A stretch of 25,169 nucleotides of DNA from DATBLE01 sp046732255 (GTDB lineage Bacteria; Actinomycetota; Thermoleophilia; Gaiellales; Gaiellaceae). How positions within the stretch are numbered: position 1 is the stretch's first letter; each line of letters opens with the position of its first letter. Both the position numbers and the translations under genes were made by a program. The stretch spans positions 1 through 25,169 of the forward strand of contig JBKPMR010000052.1 in assembly GCA_046732255.1 (NCBI GenBank), read 5' to 3'. This document shows, piece after piece, positions 21,808-25,169 of the stretch. The notes below the pieces were generated by a model. It was not told the DNA's origin. It saw only the letters and a list, made by a program, of their open reading frames with translations, and did no database searches.

Positions 21808-22889
21808 TAGCCTCCCTCGGGGGTCCGCTCCCCGAGCAGGCCCTGTGGACGGAAGACGAGGATCAGAATCAGGATCGAGAAGACGATCGACTGCGTCCAG
21901 GCCGGGCCGGGCGTGTGCCACGGCAGCCCTTCGTTCCAGGCCTGGATCATTCCGATCAGGACGGCGCCGAGGACGGCGCCCGGGAGGTTGCCGATCCCGC
22001 CGAGCACGGCGGCGGTGAACGCGAACAGGCCGAGGGTGAAGCCCGTGCTGTAGCCGATCGTGCTCGCGTAGAAGGCGAAGATCGTCCCGCCGACGCCGGC
22101 CAGCGCGCCGGCGACGAGGAACGTGAAGGAGATCGTCCGGTCGACGTCGATCCCCATCATCGCCGCCGCGTCCTTGTCCTGGGCCGTCGCCCGCATTGCC
22201 TTCCCCTGCCGCGTGTAGCGGACGAGCCACGTGAGGACAAACAGAACCGGAACGGTGACGACGATGATGAACAGGCGATCCGTCGTGTACACGAAGCAGT
22301 GCGGGCAGGTCCCGATCGTGAACAGCTTGTGGCCGGAGCCCTGCGCGAACTCGCTCACCGGCAGCGACACCGGGCGCGTGCCCTTCCAGAGGATCGCGAC
22401 GTTCTCGAGGATGAACGAGACGCCGATCGCCGTGATCAACGGCGCCAGGCGCGGTGCGTTGCGTAACGGCTTGTAGGCGAAGCGCTCGACAGTCGCGTTC
22501 AGCAGGGCGCAGCCGGGGACGGAGAGGGCGAGCGAGACGAGAAAAGCCGCGATCAGGATCCCGAACGTCGGGTTCTCGTCCATGGCGAACACCTGAAGGA
22601 CGATCGAGGCGGTGATCATCCCGCCGATCATGAAGACGTCGCCGTGGGCGAAGTTGATCAGCTCGAGGATGCCGTAGACGAGGGTGTAGCCGAGCGCGAC
22701 GAGGGCGTACAGCGCCCCCTGCGACACGCCGATCAGCGAGACCCGGAAGAACCGTGCCGGGTCCTGTTCGAGGTTGATCGCGAGCCAGACGACGACGACG
22801 ACGACGAGCCCTAGGCCGACCGCAGACAGAGCAAGCGACGAAAAGTCCCTCCTCGCTCGCACCCGTTCTACGTGGGCTTCGGTGACCAT
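21807..22889 (-). CDS. livH: Branched-chain amino acid ABC transporter permease LivH
   Basis: The 360-residue permease forms the transmembrane channel with LivM. An N-terminal helix (LALSAVGLGLVVVVVVWLA, 19-37) precedes the conserved core: GVSQGALYALVALGYTLVYGILELINFAHGD (54-84), APLITAIGVSFILENVA, and the EAA-like loop GKAMRATAQDKDAAAMMGIDVDR. The C-terminus has GGIGNLPGAVLGAVLIG. A CPHC motif (Cys195/Cys198) sits in a loop between helices, which is unusual. The ATG at 22889 has AGGTGG about ten bases upstream. It follows livK after 82 nt containing an 11-bp hairpin, and overlaps livM by one base. Confidence 0.95.
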   Translation of the reverse strand: MVTEAHVERVRARRDFSSLALSAVGLGLVVVVVVWLAINLEQDPARFFRVSLIGVSQGALYALVALGYTLVYGILELINFAHGDVFMIGGMITASIVLQVFAMDENPTFGILIAAFLVSLALSVPGCALLNATVERFAYKPLRNAPRLAPLITAIGVSFILENVAILWKGTRPVSLPVSEFAQGSGHKLFTIGTCPHCFVYTTDRLFIIVVTVPVLFVLTWLVRYTRQGKAMRATAQDKDAAAMMGIDVDRTISFTFLVAGALAGVGGTIFAFYASTIGYSTGFTLGLFAFTAAVLGGIGNLPGAVLGAVLIGMIQAWNEGLPWHTPGPAWTQSIVFSILILILVFRPQGLLGERTPEGG

Positions 22890-22911
22890 GCCTGGCGTCC
22901 CACCTACATGC

Positions 22912-22945
22912 GGCTGGGGAAGAGCTCGGGCACCCTTCCCCAGCC
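22912..22945. other. Hairpin between livK and livH
   Basis: GGCTGGGGAAG (22912-22922) and CTTCCCCAGCC (22935-22945) form an 11-bp perfect stem with a 12-nt loop, 26 nt after the livK stop. No U-run follows. Such hairpins between a binding-protein gene and its permease genes are commonly linked to higher mRNA levels of the binding protein, by partial termination or by protecting the 3' end; that role is inference here. Confidence 0.6.
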
Positions 22946-22971
22946 TGGCCCTTCAGCCTTGGGGGGCTAAC

Positions 22972-24321
22972 TCATGCTCCAGCCTTGAGGACGACCTCGT
23001 AGACGGGTACGCCGGTCTTGCCCCTGATCTGATCGAAGCTGATCGCCTTCGTGGGGGTGATGTCGCCGTTCTTGTCGAAGTGGAACGTGCCCATGATCCC
23101 GTTGGTGACCCGCGTCCCGAACATCTTCTTGGTCACATCGGCGCGCGTGCCGTTCGACCTCGCGATCGCGTTCAGCATGATCTGAGCACCCTGCGCCTGG
23201 TAGACGGAGTACGGCGGCGGGAGCTCACGTCCCTTAAGCCCGAGGTACTTCGCGAAGGCGGAGATGAATGCCTTCCCCTTCGGGGGCAGCTTCTCGAGCG
23301 GCAAGCCCGCATAGCTGATGAACATCCCTTGCGCCGCCGAGCCGGCCGCCGCCGTCGCGGAGTAGGGCGTCCAGCCGTCCGGCCCGACGAGCACCGGCTT
23401 GGGACCGAGCGCAGCGCGGAGGTCCTTGAGGAGCTTCACGCCGTTGTTGCAGACGATTCCGCCAAGGTAGACGGCGTCCGGCTTCGTCGCCGCCACCCGC
23501 TGGCCCAGCGCCTCGTAGCTCGTCGCCTTCGGGTCCCACGGGTCGAACCCGAGGACCTTGAGGCCTTCCTTCTTTGCCTGGAGTCGAAAGGCATTCGCGA
23601 CGCCCTTCCCGAACGTCTGGTTGTCATGGACGATATAGACGGACTTGACCGGCACGAACGTCTTGCCCTGCGCAAGTTTGAATGCCTCGCTCCGGAGCAG
23701 CTTCGCAGCCGCCGGTCCCTGGTAATCGTCGCTGGCCGCGAGGCGGGCGTAGTTCCGCTTTCCGGTCGGGTAGTAGATGTTCGGCTCGCCCTTGTCGTTC
23801 CAGGGGGCGAAGTGCGTGAGGCCGACTGCGGTGTTGGCGACGCTGAGCATCGCGACCGAGCCGCCCGGGGCGCGGTTGAGGAGCGGCACGATCAGCTTTG
23901 CGCAACCGGAGTTGAAGGTTCCGAGGACACCGACGACCGCCGTGTTCGCCGAGTAGGCGTTGCCGTTGGCCGTGCACTTGCCTGGGTCCCAGGCCCCTGA
24001 CTGCGCGGTCGAGTCGTCGCAGCCCTGGTAGCCGACCGTGTACTTGCCGGCCTTGAAGTGGAATTGGTTCTCGAGGACGTACTGGATCGCCTTCTGCATC
24101 GCGATGTTCTGCGCCCGGCCTGCGCCCTGCAGCGGCAGATCGCTGGCGATCAGGAACTGCGGCGACCCCGACCCCTTGTAGAAGATCGGTCCGCACGATG
24201 ACGACGGCAACGGCGTCGCGCTCTTCGCCCCCGGCTTGCCCACGGCCCCGCTCGCGAGAACGAGAGCCGTTGCGCCGAGCGCGACGACCACGGCGAATGC
24301 CGAGATCCTCTTCCTGCTCAA
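22972..24321 (-). CDS. livK: Branched-chain amino acid-type substrate-binding protein
   Basis: The 449-residue extracytoplasmic receptor belongs to the type I periplasmic-binding fold (Leu/Ile/Val-binding, Peripla_BP_6). It begins with the signal sequence RKRISAFAVVVALGATALVLASGAVG and then a Ser/Pro linker. Family-like segments are FLIASDLPLQGAGRAQ, AVVGVLGTFNSGCAKLIVPLLNRA, SVYIVHDNQTFGKGVANAFRLQA, KPDAVYLGGIVCNNGVKLLK, and the C-terminal GIMGTFHFDKNGD. The TTG at 24321 was chosen because AAGGAGG lies 5 nt upstream; an ATG at 24384 would lack this and fall inside the promoter. No lipobox Cys follows the signal, so membrane attachment is unclear. The actual ligand may be an amino acid or another small molecule. 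It heads the liv operon. Confidence 0.93.
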   Translation of the reverse strand: MSRKRISAFAVVVALGATALVLASGAVGKPGAKSATPLPSSSCGPIFYKGSGSPQFLIASDLPLQGAGRAQNIAMQKAIQYVLENQFHFKAGKYTVGYQGCDDSTAQSGAWDPGKCTANGNAYSANTAVVGVLGTFNSGCAKLIVPLLNRAPGGSVAMLSVANTAVGLTHFAPWNDKGEPNIYYPTGKRNYARLAASDDYQGPAAAKLLRSEAFKLAQGKTFVPVKSVYIVHDNQTFGKGVANAFRLQAKKEGLKVLGFDPWDPKATSYEALGQRVAATKPDAVYLGGIVCNNGVKLLKDLRAALGPKPVLVGPDGWTPYSATAAAGSAAQGMFISYAGLPLEKLPPKGKAFISAFAKYLGLKGRELPPPYSVYQAQGAQIMLNAIARSNGTRADVTKKMFGTRVTNGIMGTFHFDKNGDITPTKAISFDQIRGKTGVPVYEVVLKAGA

Positions 24322-24326
24322 CACAA

Positions 24327-24333
24327 CCTCCTT
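24327..24333 (-). promoter_or_regulatory. Shine-Dalgarno of livK deciding a TTG start
   Basis: AAGGAGG on the minus strand, 5 nt before TTG at 24321. This is the best match near any candidate start and favours TTG over the in-frame GTG three bases earlier, whose spacing would be too short. Confidence 0.75.
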
Positions 24334-24355
24334 AGTCGCCCGAATGTGAATCGGG

Positions 24356-24384
24356 AGTATCCGCTCTGCCCGGGCCCATTGCAA
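24356..24384 (-). promoter_or_regulatory. Candidate promoter of the liv operon
   Basis: On the minus strand TTGCAA (24379-24384) and GATACT (24356-24361) are separated by 17 nt, each matching 4/6 of the sigma-70-type consensus. They lie just downstream of the preceding gene's stop (24396). The predicted leader is about 28 nt and includes a weak CCCGA/TCGGG stem before the Shine-Dalgarno. Confidence 0.5.
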
Positions 24385-24395
24385 CAGGGACGGGA

Positions 24396-25169
24396 CTACC
24401 CCCGCAGCTCTGCGAGAGGGAACGAGCGGTGCCGCCGGGGCGGGACGATGAAGTTCTGGCGGTGCGTCGTCGTCAGCACCTGGTTGAACCCCTGACCCGA
24501 CGAGGCCGAATCGAAACGGAGCGTCGTCCCGTTCGGGAGGACGCCGTCCATCGCCAGCCGCAGGCGGCGGAAGTCGTCGCTGCCAGGATTGAAAACGACG
24601 AAATGGACGCCGGCCGCCGGGTCGGTTGCGAACGCGTCCCTGACGGGATCGGCCGTCCAGAAAAACGGGTTGTCGAGCGTGTTGAAGTCGGCGCGGTGCG
24701 GCACCGCCGTTCCGCGGGGATAGTGCGTCCCGTCAGGGCCTGTCATGTCGCGGTCGAGCCGGGAAGCGGGCTGGATCGAGCCGCTGTGCCCGATCCGGCG
24801 GAGCCGGTCGTAATCGCCGGCCACCGCGCGCGCGTCCTGGACGTCGTGGGGGCCTTGCGCGACAGTCTGCGTGCCGTCGGGGACGCGCAGCCCGGGCCTG
24901 AAGGTCGTGTCGACCCGCTGCTGGAAGTCGAAGATCTGGTACCAGGCGGGCAGGTCCTCGAAGATGTGCGACAGGTGCATGTGGGTGCCCTGGGCGAAGT
25001 AGCCGTCCGGGCCGACGTCCACGTAGCCGAGGGTCTCGAAGTTCGCGATCCTCGTCGGTCCGAGGGCCGCCTTCGAGGTCGAGGTGAACCCGAGGAAGAG
25101 CTCGGCCGTGTCCGGGATCAGCTCGGCGCCGTTGATCGCGGCCGCGGTGGCCATCGCCTTCGGCAGGCT
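24396..25169 (-). CDS. C-terminal part of a possible Dyp-peroxidase-like (DUF7405-like) protein
   Basis: The frame is open to the window edge, so the N-terminus is missing; at least 258 residues are present. Segments such as LFLGFTSTSKAALGPTRIA, GYFAQGTHMHLSHIFEDLPAW, RRIGHSGSIQPASRL, the arginine/aspartate-rich VPHRADFNT and GVHFVVFNPGSDDFRRLR recall Tat-exported Dyp-like proteins of the DUF7405 group, where GFxSG, Q-H, GHS and R-DF motifs occur in this order. This is recalled, not aligned, and other assignments are possible. The ATG at 25154 is probably internal, since SLPKA in frame before it continues the protein. It ends 12 nt before the candidate liv promoter, with no terminator seen between. 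Confidence 0.5.
   Translation of the reverse strand, partial: SLPKAMATAAAINGAELIPDTAELFLGFTSTSKAALGPTRIANFETLGYVDVGPDGYFAQGTHMHLSHIFEDLPAWYQIFDFQQRVDTTFRPGLRVPDGTQTVAQGPHDVQDARAVAGDYDRLRRIGHSGSIQPASRLDRDMTGPDGTHYPRGTAVPHRADFNTLDNPFFWTADPVRDAFATDPAAGVHFVVFNPGSDDFRRLRLAMDGVLPNGTTLRFDSASSGQGFNQVLTTTHRQNFIVPPRRHRSFPLAELRG

Noticed and set aside
1..25169. CRISPR array, insertion sequence, prophage or integron
   Set aside because: No spaced repeat array, transposase, integrase or terminal inverted repeats were seen; the twin polA repeats lie inside an intact gene.

Overview
The window is a 25.2 kb stretch of a high-GC, gene-dense bacterial chromosome. GTG/TTG starts, strongly GC-rich third codon positions, 1-4 bp gene overlaps, and the families present (DUF1360, a HicB-type ribbon-helix-helix/DUF4097 pair, four-domain S1, PolA without proofreading residues) point to an Actinomycetota lineage. 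Thermoleophilia/Gaiellales is my best guess, by inference only. I see no rRNA, tRNA, CRISPR, IS element or prophage. The content is mostly conserved housekeeping genes, with a few odd insertions and small elements.

Layout. 1-208: no gene, but a string of hairpins including a 57-nt near-perfect one at 47-103. 209-4362 (minus): uvrB, then a cupin protein, then an arylsulfotransferase-like secreted protein. 4374-5273 (plus): a DUF1360 membrane protein and a small secreted protein. 5277-7147 (minus): pabB-pabC, which make p-aminobenzoate for folate. 7171-9048 (plus): a large protein with an N,N-dimethylformamidase-like C-terminal domain. 9035-11603 (minus): a ribbon-helix-helix regulator, a possible 41-residue ORF, a DUF4097 protein and an MFS exporter. 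The regulator has a near-consensus promoter whose -10 lies inside a 21-bp palindrome. 11637-16779 (minus): polA, rpsA, coaE and a membrane-anchored lytic transglycosylase. 16799-18426 (plus): a 41-codon apparent acetyltransferase remnant coupled to a LarA-like (DUF2088) gene, ending in a two-hairpin terminator region. 18487-24321 (minus): a complete branched-chain amino acid type ABC transporter, livK-livH-livM-livG-livF. 24396-25169 (minus): the C-terminal part of a protein cut by the window edge.

How the genes work together. The liv cluster is a self-contained uptake system, with strong hairpins after livK and after livG that may set relative subunit levels. The polA-rpsA-coaE-transglycosylase run combines DNA repair, translation, CoA synthesis and wall remodelling. 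The regulator/DUF4097/MFS run looks like an autoregulated unit.

Most unusual observations: (1) two copies, exactly 33 codons apart and in frame, of a 26-bp AT-rich palindromic repeat inside polA; (2) the autoregulated, apparently leaderless regulator operon; (3) a small ORF that duplicates the RBS/start region of the DUF4097 gene; (4) the acetyltransferase remnant that still overlaps the start of the LarA-like gene; (5) the long hairpin at the left edge; (6) three divergent gene pairs whose start codons lie only 11-23 bp apart and mostly lack Shine-Dalgarno sequences.
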